DNA of 9,718 bases from Desulfobacteraceae bacterium (GTDB lineage: Bacteria; Desulfobacterota; Desulfobacteria; Desulfobacterales; Desulfobacteraceae): NCBI GenBank assembly GCA_023140455.1, contig JAGLLQ010000161.1:1-9718 (forward strand). Direction: 5' to 3'. Of this stretch, positions 1 through 7,279 are shown piece after piece. The notes beneath the pieces were generated by a model that worked only from the letters and a program-made list of their open reading frames with translations, had not been told where the DNA came from and searched no databases. The position numbers were made by a program, and so were the translations under genes. Within the stretch, counting starts at the first letter, position 1, and every line of letters starts with the position of its first letter.

Positions 1-287
1 TGGCCGAGGTTGTTGATGATAAAGTGCAACCCTGTTTTATTCTTCGTATTTCCAAGAAAAACAATATGATAAGAATTGAAATTGAAGATAATGGCCCGGG
101 CATTGACAGTGAAATACAAAAGAAAATTTTTGAGCCTTTTTTTACAACCAAACCTGTTGGAATCGGGACAGGTCTTGGCTTGTCTGTTTCATACTTCATA
201 ATTTGTGAAAATCATCAAGGTAAAATGGGAGTTAATTCTTCTTCAGGAAAAGGGGCAGCCTTTTATATTGAGCTGCCTATAGCATAG
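1..287 (+). CDS. Sensor histidine kinase, C-terminal ATPase end (partial, 5' cut off)
   Basis: The open frame is read from position 3, with no stop or convincing start inside the window, so the gene begins upstream; a GTG at 24 lies inside the conserved fold and is not taken as the start. The roughly 94 visible residues are the end of a GHKL (HATPase_c) domain: the G1 box EDNGPGID, the F-box-like FEPFFTTKP, and the G2 box [13 protein letters not shown], followed by a closing strand ending in YIELPIA. These elements bind ATP for autophosphorylation of the histidine in the upstream dimerisation domain. The N box and the His are off the edge, so the sensor input and the partner regulator cannot be named. 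Nothing follows the ATPase domain, so no receiver domain is fused at the C-terminus. It converges with the pseudouridine synthase gene, with stop codons 18 nt apart. Confidence 0.9.
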   Translation, partial: AEVVDDKVQPCFILRISKKNNMIRIEIEDNGPGIDSEIQKKIFEPFFTTKPVGIGTGLGLSVSYFIICENHQGKMGVNSSSGKGAAFYIELPIA

Positions 288-293
288 CTTATC

Positions 294-317
294 TTATCAT
301 CATTGTTAAGATGATAA
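294..317. terminator. Small inverted repeat between convergent genes (possible bidirectional terminator)
   Basis: TTATCATC (294-301) and GATGATAA (310-317) are perfect complements around an 8-nt loop. The repeat sits between the convergent kinase and pseudouridine synthase genes and overlaps the last codons and stop of the latter. The stem is AT-rich and no clear U-tract follows on either strand, so termination is only a position-based guess. Confidence 0.3.
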
Positions 318-1226
318 CGTATCCATTACTATTTTAAAATCTTCAGGTAATGGGGCATTGAAACTTATTCTTTCTCCTGAATATGGATGTCTGAAACTAA
401 GAAATGCTGAATGAAGCATTTGGCGAGGGATGGAGGTTTTTTTCTTTCTAAATCTTCTAAACTGATAAACTTGTTCTCCAATAAGGGGATAACCTATTTC
501 GTAAAAATGAACTCTTATCTGATGCGTTCTGCCGGTCTTTAGCAGAGCTTCTACTAAAGTTGCATCTTTATATCTTTCCTTTACATTCCATATTGTTTCC
601 GCATGTCTTAGATTTTCCCCCTTTGTAGCCATGATAACTCTCTTTTGAGGGTGTCTGCCTATGGGAAGTGTGATTCTACCCATATCGTCCTTAATAACGC
701 CTTTTACAAGGGCAAAATACTTCTTTTTAACACGACGCTGTTTAAATTCCTTTTTTAGAAATTCTAAAGAACGTCTTGTCTTTGCCGCCACAATAATTCC
801 GCTGGTGTTCTTATCAAGCCTGTGAACAATACCTGCCCGTGATTTATCGTCTCCAACATTCAATATTTCAGGGTAATGATATAACAATGCATTTACAAGC
901 GTACCTGAATAATTTCCTGCACCAGGATGCACTATAAGTCCTGGCTGCTTATTAATAACAACTATATAATTATCTTCAAAAAGAATATTTAAATCAATTT
1001 TCTCAGGCAAAAGATCTTTTTCTACATTATTTTCCACAGATCCTGTAATAATTTCGCCAAGCTTAACTTTATAACCAGGTTTCACTTTTCGATCAGAAAC
1101 AAGGATTTCCCCATTTTTCACTAACGATGCAGCAAGGCTTCTCGAAATCATATCAAATGATTTCGAAACCAGATTATCCACTCGAAAATTCTTATATTCT
1201 TCAGTAATTTTAAGTTCTATATCCAT
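306..1226 (-). CDS. RluD-type ribosomal large subunit pseudouridine synthase (RluA family)
   Basis: Converts specific uridines in RNA, probably 23S rRNA, to pseudouridine in the cytoplasm. With the start at 1226 it is 306 aa, close to the usual size of RluD/RluC proteins. An N-terminal S4 RNA-binding domain (about residues 12-60) is followed by the catalytic domain, with the family signature HRLDKNTSG at about 135-143. The Asp in HRLD is the catalytic residue of the family. Downstream, KTGRTHQIRVHF and the PLIGEQVY region are also typical. A longer reading from 1247 adds seven residues (MPVFFYF) encoded by the carD terminator stem, so ATG at 1226 (MDIELKI) is preferred. No Shine-Dalgarno sequence is visible ahead of it, only an AT-rich tract. 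It lies downstream of carD, separated by a strong terminator. RluC/RluD specificity cannot be told from the sequence alone. Confidence 0.93.
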   Translation of the reverse strand: MDIELKITEEYKNFRVDNLVSKSFDMISRSLAASLVKNGEILVSDRKVKPGYKVKLGEIITGSVENNVEKDLLPEKIDLNILFEDNYIVVINKQPGLIVHPGAGNYSGTLVNALLYHYPEILNVGDDKSRAGIVHRLDKNTSGIIVAAKTRRSLEFLKKEFKQRRVKKKYFALVKGVIKDDMGRITLPIGRHPQKRVIMATKGENLRHAETIWNVKERYKDATLVEALLKTGRTHQIRVHFYEIGYPLIGEQVYQFRRFRKKKTSIPRQMLHSAFLSFRHPYSGERISFNAPLPEDFKIVMDTLSS

Positions 1227-1236
1227 AAAATAAAAA

Positions 1237-1270
1237 AAAACCGGCAAACAAATTATTGCTTGCCGGTTTT
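1237..1270 (-). terminator. Rho-independent terminator of carD
   Basis: Read on the minus strand, AAAACCGGCAA and TTGCCGGTTTT form an 11-bp stem with a 12-nt loop, followed directly by a run of T. It lies 27 nt past the carD stop. The U-tract ends only a few bases before the ATG of the pseudouridine synthase gene, so it also forms that gene's leader. Confidence 0.88.
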
Positions 1271-1297
1271 ATTAAGTATCTATATTAACAATATATT

Positions 1298-1819
1298 TTA
1301 AAAAAGGTTTTCAATCTCTTTCATCATCAAACCTTCATCAACATCTTTTGCTGTTGACAATTCCTGTACAAGTAAATTCTTTGCAGTGTCAAAAAGTTTT
1401 CTCTCACCAAAAGAAAGATCTTTTTCGATTTTCAGCTGGTAGAGGTCTCTGAAAACAGTGGCGACATCGTAAATAGAACCTGTTTTAATTTTGTCCATAT
1501 ATTCACGGTATCGACGATTCCAGGTTTGTTTCCCCTTGCTCTCTGCTTTTTCCTGCATCACATTATAAACATCCTGGATTTCTTTTTCCGGGATGACTTC
1601 CCGTAACCCTACTGCTTTAGCGTTAGCAGTTGGAATCATAATAACCATGCCATTTTCTATGATTTTCATCATATAAAAATTCAAGTCTTCTCCATTGATA
1701 TTCTTACTTTCAATGGATTCTATACAACCCACTCCATGGGCAGGGTAAACAGCCAAATCTCCCTGGCAAAATTTATCGTCTTTTGTTGCTTCATCTTTTA
1801 ACACTTTATTTTTTGCCAT
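1298..1819 (-). CDS. carD: CarD/CdnL-family RNA-polymerase-binding transcription regulator
   Basis: 173 aa, the usual length for CarD/CdnL proteins. Members bind the RNA polymerase beta subunit through an N-terminal Tudor-like RNAP-interaction domain shared with Mfd/TRCF, and stabilise open promoter complexes through a helical C-terminal domain. Visible here are the RNAP-interaction domain from about residue 17 (FCQGDLAVYPAHGVGCIESI) to about 75, and the helical domain with TWNRRYREYMDKIKTGS at 99-115. W100 is at the place of the conserved Trp that contacts the upstream edge of the melted DNA in studied homologues. The first 15 residues are a lysine-rich extension. A GAGG Shine-Dalgarno lies about 6 nt before the ATG, and the gene has its own promoter and terminator, so it is probably monocistronic. 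The symbol is by family; a specialised CarD paralogue rather than the housekeeping one cannot be excluded. Confidence 0.92.
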   Translation of the reverse strand: MAKNKVLKDEATKDDKFCQGDLAVYPAHGVGCIESIESKNINGEDLNFYMMKIIENGMVIMIPTANAKAVGLREVIPEKEIQDVYNVMQEKAESKGKQTWNRRYREYMDKIKTGSIYDVATVFRDLYQLKIEKDLSFGERKLFDTAKNLLVQELSTAKDVDEGLMMKEIENLF

Positions 1820-1846
1820 TGCCGCCTCGCACTATAATTATTGGTT

Positions 1847-1862
1847 ACACTTAGCCAAGTGT
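1847..1862 (-). promoter_or_regulatory. Inverted repeat at the predicted carD transcription start
   Basis: ACACTT-AGCC-AAGTGT is a perfect 6-bp inverted repeat with a 4-nt centre. It overlaps the start point predicted from the promoter above. It could be an operator or a small 5' leader hairpin. No binding protein can be assigned from the sequence. Confidence 0.35.
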
Positions 1863-1867
1863 TGTGA

Positions 1868-1896
1868 ATAAAACCACATTTTGAAACAATTGTCAA
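1868..1896 (-). promoter_or_regulatory. Sigma-70-like promoter of carD
   Basis: On the minus strand a perfect TTGACA (1896-1891) is followed by a 17-nt spacer and TTTTAT (1873-1868, 4 of 6 matches to TATAAT). The expected transcription start is near 1861, giving a leader of about 40 nt. Confidence 0.65.
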
Positions 1897-1927
1897 ACAA
1901 AAAAAAATTTCATGCAAAGGTTTCAAC

Positions 1928-2468
1928 TTAAAGTTTTATAATATTTTCATCAAACAACATCAGCTTTTCAACGCTGTCTTCCCCTAAAACAAAGGTATTT
2001 TCGACACCGACAGCTCCATCAGGAAATACAAATTTCGGTTCTATAGCAAAAGACATACCTTTTTCAAGTTTCATGGAAAGACCGTCTGCAAACACCGGGA
2101 ATTCGTCAAGCTCAAGTCCAGCGCCATGACCAATAAATTTCACACGATCTTTCCCTATTCCAATAAAATTTTCCAGCATTGAAAATTCATCTGCCATCTC
2201 AATTGACTTTAAATACAGAGCCTGCCATTCACCACCAGGTTCAATCATTGATAACAGTTTATCTTGAATCTTAGGTGCATTTTCATGGGCCGCATAGAAT
2301 TTTTCAGACAAATCGCCCATAACAAAAATCCTCTCTGCATCTGCTGTATAAGCGGTAACAACACAGGTACAATCAATATATACAGGTGTATTTCTGTCAA
2401 TTTTCTCCATCCTGCGCCATTGGGGAATTATTCGCCGGAGTTACTCCTTCGCCGCCAGCTGGTCCATA
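1928..2468 (-). pseudogene. M24-family (Xaa-Pro-type) metallopeptidase, truncated and frameshifted
   Basis: The open part (2410-1928, 160 aa) is the C-terminal half of an M24 'pita-bread' aminopeptidase. All five expected metal ligands are present: D13 (VYIDC), D24 (YTADAERIF), H95 (GHGAGLELDEFP), E124 (FAIEPKF) and E137 (GVENTF). Family members are about 350-400 aa with an N-terminal creatinase-like domain, which is missing. Upstream, a second frame (2468-2421) reads GPAGGEGVTPANNSP, which fits the segment that normally precedes 'RNTPVYID' in this group. It joins the downstream frame if one C is removed from the CCCC run at 2422-2425, so a +1 frameshift is the simple explanation. ATG 2410 lacks a properly spaced Shine-Dalgarno (AGG directly abuts it) and falls inside the conserved fold, so it is unlikely to be a natural start. 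No other N-terminal sequence is recognisable above 2470. Confidence 0.72.
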
Positions 2469-2640
2469 TCACCTCATCATAATCTATTCTGTTGCAAACT
2501 AAACAATACTTATTATAACATCTGTACAAATATTTTCCATGCTTAACCTTAAAAAAAATAAAATTCTCACAATTACTATTGCTTGACTTAATATAGCATA
2601 TATGTGAAATCTCATTTAAGTTAATCTGTTGGATAAGTAA
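2469..2640. other. AT-rich stretch between two gene remnants, no recognisable gene
   Basis: This stretch separates the M24 remnant from the amidase remnant. An 83-aa frame on the minus strand covers it but has a low-complexity composition, no family resemblance and out-of-frame overlap with both remnants. I see no terminal inverted repeats or insertion-sequence ends. It is best read as degraded sequence. Confidence 0.5.
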
Positions 2641-2724
2641 GAGGAGCTTCCAATGAGAATTAAAGAGATTCTTGGCCATGATAAAATTGCTCCGGAGCGC
2701 AAGACTGACCCAGGGATAGGTTAG
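2641..2724 (+). pseudogene. Remnant of an AmpD-type N-acetylmuramoyl-L-alanine amidase (amidase_2)
   Basis: A 27-codon frame reads EELPMRIKE followed by ILGHDKIAPERKTDPG and then IG-stop. The GH(D/S)xIAPxRKxDPG pattern is the hallmark C-terminal motif of amidase_2 proteins, where its His and Asp/Lys surround the zinc site. These enzymes cleave the bond between muramic acid and the peptide stem of peptidoglycan. The rest of the domain is missing: the frame upstream is full of stops (TAA immediately before 2641, further stops in the 60 nt before), and the usual continuation after DPG (P-x-F/DW) is absent. AGAGGAG about 7 nt before an ATG at 2653 could allow a 23-aa peptide, but this is probably chance. 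It lies on the opposite strand to its neighbours. Confidence 0.6.
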
Positions 2725-2754
2725 CAGTAAGTATATTAATACATCAGAGAATGA

Positions 2755-4056
2755 TTAAAAAAACATCGTGACCCATAGAAAAAGATTTGAACTATAATCC
2801 ATTTTTTTTGTGGATAAAGGGATTCCAACCTGACCATATTCATCATCTTTCCCACCGATTGCAAAATTAGCCCCAATTGCTATTTCAAAATTTTGCGCAG
2901 CATTCCAGGTTATTCCAGGCTGAATCAGATATGATGGATCACTGAGATTTGCTATCGCTGTAAAATTAAAATTTAAAAGCGGGCTTAATTCTATTGATAT
3001 ACTTGAGCTTAAATAATTTTTCCCAAATCCGTAAATTTCTCCCCTGCTGATTCTTGTGGAAAGATCATAATCAGTATAAACTTCGGAATAATTACCATCA
3101 GCACCAAGTCCGGAATAATAGTATTCGATCAATCCATAAAAATTCTTTTTAAACCAAGCCCATGAATAATCAATATTTATAACCAAGCTTAAAAAGTCAT
3201 CTTCCATATCACCGCCGGCAAAAGTATATATAAGGTCACCTCTCCAGACTGCATTGCCTATGGTACTAACACATCCTATCCCTGCAAGAGCATCTTCATA
3301 ATGCCTTGCTATCATAAAATCAAATTCCATATCATTTAAGAGAAGATGATATTTAGCTCCAATAGATGATTTTGAAAATTTAATATTCTTATCTTCTAAA
3401 TCACGCCTTGGTACATAAAGAAATTGAAGGTCATCACCTTTTTCAAAAAAAGTTTCAACATACACCATATCATCACCTTTTTTGTAATCCCGCTCAGTAT
3501 CATATGGTGAAAAAGGGTTAAAAACATCCATGGGGTTAAACACAAGGCCGTTGCCCCATGTCACTGCCTGTCTTCCAATGGTGATTCTCCCCAGGCTGCC
3601 TTCTAGGCTCAGGTTAAATCTGTCCAGCCGATAATATAAAAAATAATTATCTTCATCCCTTATCTTAGATGATAAATCCAGTGCTTTTGTAGTGTCATCA
3701 TCAAACTTCCTTTGAAACAATTGAGCGATCAAAGTTCCGGGATAATTTTCCGAAAAATACTCAGCACTTTCCATGGAATCACCAATGGATGATGTAAATA
3801 AATAATGGCAATCAAAACTTAAATTATCATTAAAAAACACCCTGCTCTTTATTCTTAAATTTGAACCTGCATCAAACCATGTATCATCTTTATATTCTGA
3901 ATGGATTGAATCATTGCGGAAGTCCGTACCAAAAAAACTCAGCTTTAACTGTCCACCTACGGTTGCCTCAATATTATTATCTGCACTTATAGCAAGAGTT
4001 GGCAGGGCAAGGATAAAAACCACACCGAGAATAGTTAAGAAAAATGATGCTCTCAT
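2755..4056 (-). CDS. Outer-membrane beta-barrel protein of a LolA/ABC envelope transport operon
   Basis: 433 aa with a clear Sec signal peptide (residues 1-25, cleavage likely after LAISA) and no other hydrophobic helix. The mature part alternates polar and aromatic residues in the manner of beta strands and ends in FLWVTMFF, with the C-terminal Phe that outer-membrane proteins present to the BAM machinery. A conserved-looking block at about 156-197 (GRITIGRQAVTWGNGL, then NPMDVFNPFSP and ERDYKKGDDM) resembles large barrels encoded beside LolA-like carriers and RND or ABC exporters, in the style of the DUF1302 proteins; the family label is from memory and tentative. It is the last gene of the six-gene operon, 11 nt after the ATPase gene, with AAAGG shortly before its ATG. 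Its likely role is the outer-membrane end of the route. No terminator is visible after its stop. Confidence 0.8.
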   Translation of the reverse strand: MRASFFLTILGVVFILALPTLAISADNNIEATVGGQLKLSFFGTDFRNDSIHSEYKDDTWFDAGSNLRIKSRVFFNDNLSFDCHYLFTSSIGDSMESAEYFSENYPGTLIAQLFQRKFDDDTTKALDLSSKIRDEDNYFLYYRLDRFNLSLEGSLGRITIGRQAVTWGNGLVFNPMDVFNPFSPYDTERDYKKGDDMVYVETFFEKGDDLQFLYVPRRDLEDKNIKFSKSSIGAKYHLLLNDMEFDFMIARHYEDALAGIGCVSTIGNAVWRGDLIYTFAGGDMEDDFLSLVINIDYSWAWFKKNFYGLIEYYYSGLGADGNYSEVYTDYDLSTRISRGEIYGFGKNYLSSSISIELSPLLNFNFTAIANLSDPSYLIQPGITWNAAQNFEIAIGANFAIGGKDDEYGQVGIPLSTKKMDYSSNLFLWVTMFF

Positions 4057-4067
4057 AATAACCTTTT

Positions 4068-4781
4068 TTACATTTCCTTTATGATATCGTCATCAATCTG
4101 CCCGTCTTTTACTTTTACAATTCGTTTTGCATATTCCATAACCATATTGTCATGGGTAGAAAAGATAAAAGTAACTTTCTTTTCCTGATTCATTTCTCTC
4201 ATCATATCAAGGAGAGCTTCACCGGTTTTTGAATCTAAATTTGCTGTGGGTTCATCTGCAAGTACGATTGCAGGATTGGATACAATAGCTCTTGCTACTG
4301 CAACTCTTTGTTGCTGCCCTCCAGAAAGTTCAGAAGGTCTTCTGGTATATTTCCCATCAAGCCCTACTTCATCAAGAATTGCCCGTGCTTTTAATTTTCT
4401 TTCTTTTGCAGATACTCCCTGGAGCAGCATAATATACTCAACATTTTCCTCAGCTGAAAGTACTGGAATAAGATTATATGCCTGAAAAACAAATCCAATC
4501 TTGTGCAGTCTCAGTTCTGCAAGTTCAGACTGTTTCATATTAGAGTAATTATTATTGTCAACAACAACACTGCCTGAATCAGGACTGTCTATCCCACCAA
4601 TGATATTAAGCATGGTGGTCTTACCAGAGCCTGAAGGCCCTGCCAAAGCCATAAATTCACTTTGTTGAATAGAAACAGATATCCCTCTTAAAGCATGAAC
4701 CTTCATTTTCCCCTGGGAATAACTTTTTTTAATATTTTCTGCCTTAACTATATAATTGCCTGCATAATTGCCAGTATTCAT
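4068..4781 (-). CDS. LolD/MacB-type ABC transporter ATP-binding subunit
   Basis: 237 aa, a single nucleotide-binding domain of typical LolD length. It shows Walker A GPSGSGKT (48-55), Q-loop with FQ at 99-100, signature LSGGQQQRVAVARA (152-165), Walker B IVLADEP (172-178, E177 the catalytic base), D-loop NLD (181-183) and H-loop His210 (STHD). All residues needed for ATP hydrolysis are present. LolD-class ATPases drive type VII (mechanotransmission) exporters, which do not move substrate through a membrane pore but extract or push it from the periplasmic side. It should sit on the cytoplasmic face of the two FtsX-type permeases encoded just upstream. AGGAGA lies 7 nt before the ATG; the gap to the preceding permease gene is 20 nt. 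True LolD of the lipoprotein pathway is unlikely, given the operon partners, but is the nearest relative in style. Confidence 0.93.
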   Translation of the reverse strand: MNTGNYAGNYIVKAENIKKSYSQGKMKVHALRGISVSIQQSEFMALAGPSGSGKTTMLNIIGGIDSPDSGSVVVDNNNYSNMKQSELAELRLHKIGFVFQAYNLIPVLSAEENVEYIMLLQGVSAKERKLKARAILDEVGLDGKYTRRPSELSGGQQQRVAVARAIVSNPAIVLADEPTANLDSKTGEALLDMMREMNQEKKVTFIFSTHDNMVMEYAKRIVKVKDGQIDDDIIKEM

Positions 4782-4801
4782 CGGAATTTCTCCTAATTGT
4801 T

Positions 4802-6022
4802 TTATTCTCTCATTGCTTCAACAGGTGTTATCTGTGCAGCCTTTATTGCCGGATAAAGTGATACAATAAAGCCTAAAAAAAGTATTATAATATTTACACT
4901 CATTACATCATGCAGCGTTAAAACAGGGTAAATAATCCGTGACATACCAAAAAACTCAGCGCCTTTGGCAAACATCGCAAGATTGAGACCATTATCTTTC
5001 ATAAAGAAAACCGATACCATTCCCAACAGATTACCTGCCAATATTCCAACCATTAATGTAAACAAAGATTCTGTAAGGACTGAGCGAATAACCCACCATG
5101 GCTTCATGCCAAGTGCTCTTAAAAGCCCGAATTCTCTCACTCTTTCAAAAATTGCCATAAGGCTGGTGTTTACAATACCGAATCCCATGGCAATAAAAAC
5201 CACAACATACCAGATATACATAAAACTGTTAAATATACCTGTATAGGCTTCAAGCATTGGGAGTAAGTCTTTCCATGTCTCAACACTGTATAACTCCGAG
5301 TCAAGTTTTTCTTTGAGCATCCCTGCAATCACATCCAGTTCTTCTCCATTTGGAAGTGCGATTGATATCTCTGATATGCCGGATTTCATGCTTACTAATT
5401 TTCTTGCGCCATGCATGCTTATAAACAGATAACCTTTTTCAGTTGATTCCATTTCTGCTTTGTAAATACCACGAATCCTGAAAGCTTTTGATGCAACTTC
5501 ACCATTCTTATCCCTTGTCATTATGATAAGCTTTTTCCCGATTTCAGTATCAAACTCATCAAGTAAAGCTTTTCCTACAAGCACGCCTCTTTTATCATCC
5601 TCTTCAAGATACTCTCCTTGAATAATACTTTTTCCTATAAACGAGATTTGTTTTTCTTTTTCCGGATTAATACCAACAAGAGTCACTCCTGCAGAATGAC
5701 GGGCATTACTGATAAATGCACTCACTTTTATTCTCTCAGTCCACATTGCGTCTTGTGAAAGGTGATCTTCAAGCAGGGACCTGATCATGTCAAACTGTTC
5801 CATACTTTTATCAATGGATGGGTCTTCTCTATAATTTTTATGGTGTATCTGAATATCGCCGATCAATACTGATTTGCCATTTTCCAGCATACTGTTAACC
5901 ATACCACGGGAAAAAGCACTTAAAAAAACCATACTCCATACACCAATAAACACAGCAGTTATAATGACCAGAGTCCTTCGCGAATTTCTCCAGATATTTC
6001 TCCAGGCAAGTTCAAAAAACAT
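4802..6022 (-). CDS. FtsX/LolC-type ABC transporter permease (second of two)
   Basis: 406 aa with the four-helix layout of the MacB/LolCE/FtsX family: TM1 at about 17-39, a large periplasmic domain (about 40-263), then TM2 264-290, TM3 315-340 and TM4 372-393. Before TM1 is the usual amphipathic AWRNIWRNSRRT segment. A coupling motif ERVREFGLLRALGMKP (293-308) lies between TM2 and TM3, and the C-terminus ends LYPAIKAAQITPVEAMRE. The protein is a paralogue of the preceding permease: both carry LxGI(D/N)P, a KGEY/QGEY-xx-(E/D)D segment followed by xLVGKxL, and the same C-terminal pattern. A heterodimer with that protein plus two ATPase subunits is the expected complex in the inner membrane. AAGGAG precedes the ATG by 8 nt, starting within the stop region of the upstream gene (gap 14 nt). 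Confidence 0.92.
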   Translation of the reverse strand: MFFELAWRNIWRNSRRTLVIITAVFIGVWSMVFLSAFSRGMVNSMLENGKSVLIGDIQIHHKNYREDPSIDKSMEQFDMIRSLLEDHLSQDAMWTERIKVSAFISNARHSAGVTLVGINPEKEKQISFIGKSIIQGEYLEEDDKRGVLVGKALLDEFDTEIGKKLIIMTRDKNGEVASKAFRIRGIYKAEMESTEKGYLFISMHGARKLVSMKSGISEISIALPNGEELDVIAGMLKEKLDSELYSVETWKDLLPMLEAYTGIFNSFMYIWYVVVFIAMGFGIVNTSLMAIFERVREFGLLRALGMKPWWVIRSVLTESLFTLMVGILAGNLLGMVSVFFMKDNGLNLAMFAKGAEFFGMSRIIYPVLTLHDVMSVNIIILFLGFIVSLYPAIKAAQITPVEAMRE

Positions 6023-6036
6023 TTTTCTTTCTCCTT

Positions 6037-7275
6037 TTACACACTGTTTATTGCTTCAACAGGCTTTAATTTTTTTACTTTAAATGCAGGATATAATGCT
6101 GCACACAATGTTATAAAAAGCACTGCAAGAGGTCCTGCAAGAGCGGAAATAATTGATAATTTTGGATAGACAATACCAGACATACCATATTCTTTAAGAA
6201 TATCCGACGCACCTTCCAAATTAATTCCATGGCTCTGAAGCCATAAGGTAAGCAAGCACCCTATCCCTCCACCTATAACAACTCCTGCCAATGTTAAAAA
6301 CGAAGATTCCATTAAAACAAGCTTTAAAAGCCTTGAAGGTTTAACACCCAGAGCAAGCATAACACCGAACTCTTTTGTTCTTTCAAGAATTGCCATGAGA
6401 AAAGTATTTAAAATACTGAATGCCACGACCACAATCAGAATGAAATAAAAAATTATTGCTGACACAAGGTCAAGTTTTATCCCCTGGACAAGCCCGGGAA
6501 CTAATTTTTTCCAGTCTAACACAACTATTTCTCTCTTATCCTGATATTCTGCCAGATCATTTTCAAGTTGACTTACAATACTGTTTACATCGTAAAGAGA
6601 ATCTGCTGTACAGACAATTTCATGAACAGAATCCTGCATATAAAATATATCATTAAAATAACTCAAAGGGATTTGTATACTGCTTCTGTCAAACTCATCT
6701 ATTCCTGAAGAAAAAATCCCTTTTATGGTTACAACTCCTGCAGCAATTGAGCCATCTTTCCCTTGACCCAGTATTGTTAATTCATCATTCACTGAAACCT
6801 TTAGATGCTTTGCTAAAAGCTTCCCTACAAGAGCCTTATCTCTGTCTTCCGGGTCAAAGTACTCGCCTTTTTTCACCAGTGTTTCAATAGTTGAAACAGA
6901 GGCCTCACCCACAGGGTCAATACCGGTTAATAGCACACCTCTGGTTCTGCTTTTTGAAGAAACAAGTGAAAAACCATTAGAGCGAAATGTATAGGATTGA
7001 ATTTTTTCAATCTTATCAAGATTTGCTGCAATATCATTTGGTGAAGAAATTGTGTAACGAATATTTTGTTTTTCGTTATACCCTTTTGCCTGTATCTGGA
7101 AATGGCCTGTATGAATTTTTACAGAAGAATTAACCATTGTTTCGTAACTACCCAGTTGAAACGAAAGCATAAACACAAGTATTAATGCGGCAAATGCTAT
7201 TGCAGACATTGTAAGTATGGTTCTTATTGGACTTCTCCATATATTCCTTAATGCCATTTTCATATCTGTTGACAT
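6037..7275 (-). CDS. FtsX/LolC-type ABC transporter permease (first of two)
   Basis: 412 aa, inner membrane. TM1 is at about 20-42, the periplasmic domain at about 43-268, and TM2 270-296, TM3 320-346 and TM4 374-396 follow. The coupling segment ERTKEFGVMLALGVKP is at 298-313 and the C-terminus reads ALYPAFKVKKLKPVEAI. The periplasmic domain holds the MacB-PCD-like blocks LLTGIDP, KKGEYFDPEDRDKALVGK and LTILGQGKDGS. In LolCDE, one permease binds the periplasmic carrier LolA; with a LolA-like gene just 4 nt upstream, one of these two permeases likely does the same, but which one cannot be read here. The start at 7275 has AAGGTG/GGTGAT close upstream; an alternative start at Met5 or Met7 would remove only a few residues. 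It is tightly coupled to the LolA-like gene. Confidence 0.92.
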   Translation of the reverse strand: MSTDMKMALRNIWRSPIRTILTMSAIAFAALILVFMLSFQLGSYETMVNSSVKIHTGHFQIQAKGYNEKQNIRYTISSPNDIAANLDKIEKIQSYTFRSNGFSLVSSKSRTRGVLLTGIDPVGEASVSTIETLVKKGEYFDPEDRDKALVGKLLAKHLKVSVNDELTILGQGKDGSIAAGVVTIKGIFSSGIDEFDRSSIQIPLSYFNDIFYMQDSVHEIVCTADSLYDVNSIVSQLENDLAEYQDKREIVVLDWKKLVPGLVQGIKLDLVSAIIFYFILIVVVAFSILNTFLMAILERTKEFGVMLALGVKPSRLLKLVLMESSFLTLAGVVIGGGIGCLLTLWLQSHGINLEGASDILKEYGMSGIVYPKLSIISALAGPLAVLFITLCAALYPAFKVKKLKPVEAINSV

Positions 7276-7279
7276 ATGA

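Noticed and set aside
2428..2679. 83-aa open frame on the minus strand over the remnant zone
   Set aside because: Low-complexity composition rich in Asn, Ile and Cys, no recognisable family, and it runs out of frame through the M24 and amidase remnants, which explain the sequence better.
2689..2698. Perfect 10-bp palindrome GCTCCGGAGC, considered as an operator or terminator for the barrel gene
   Set aside because: It has no loop and no U-tract, and it falls in the codons of the amidase remnant motif, which account for it.
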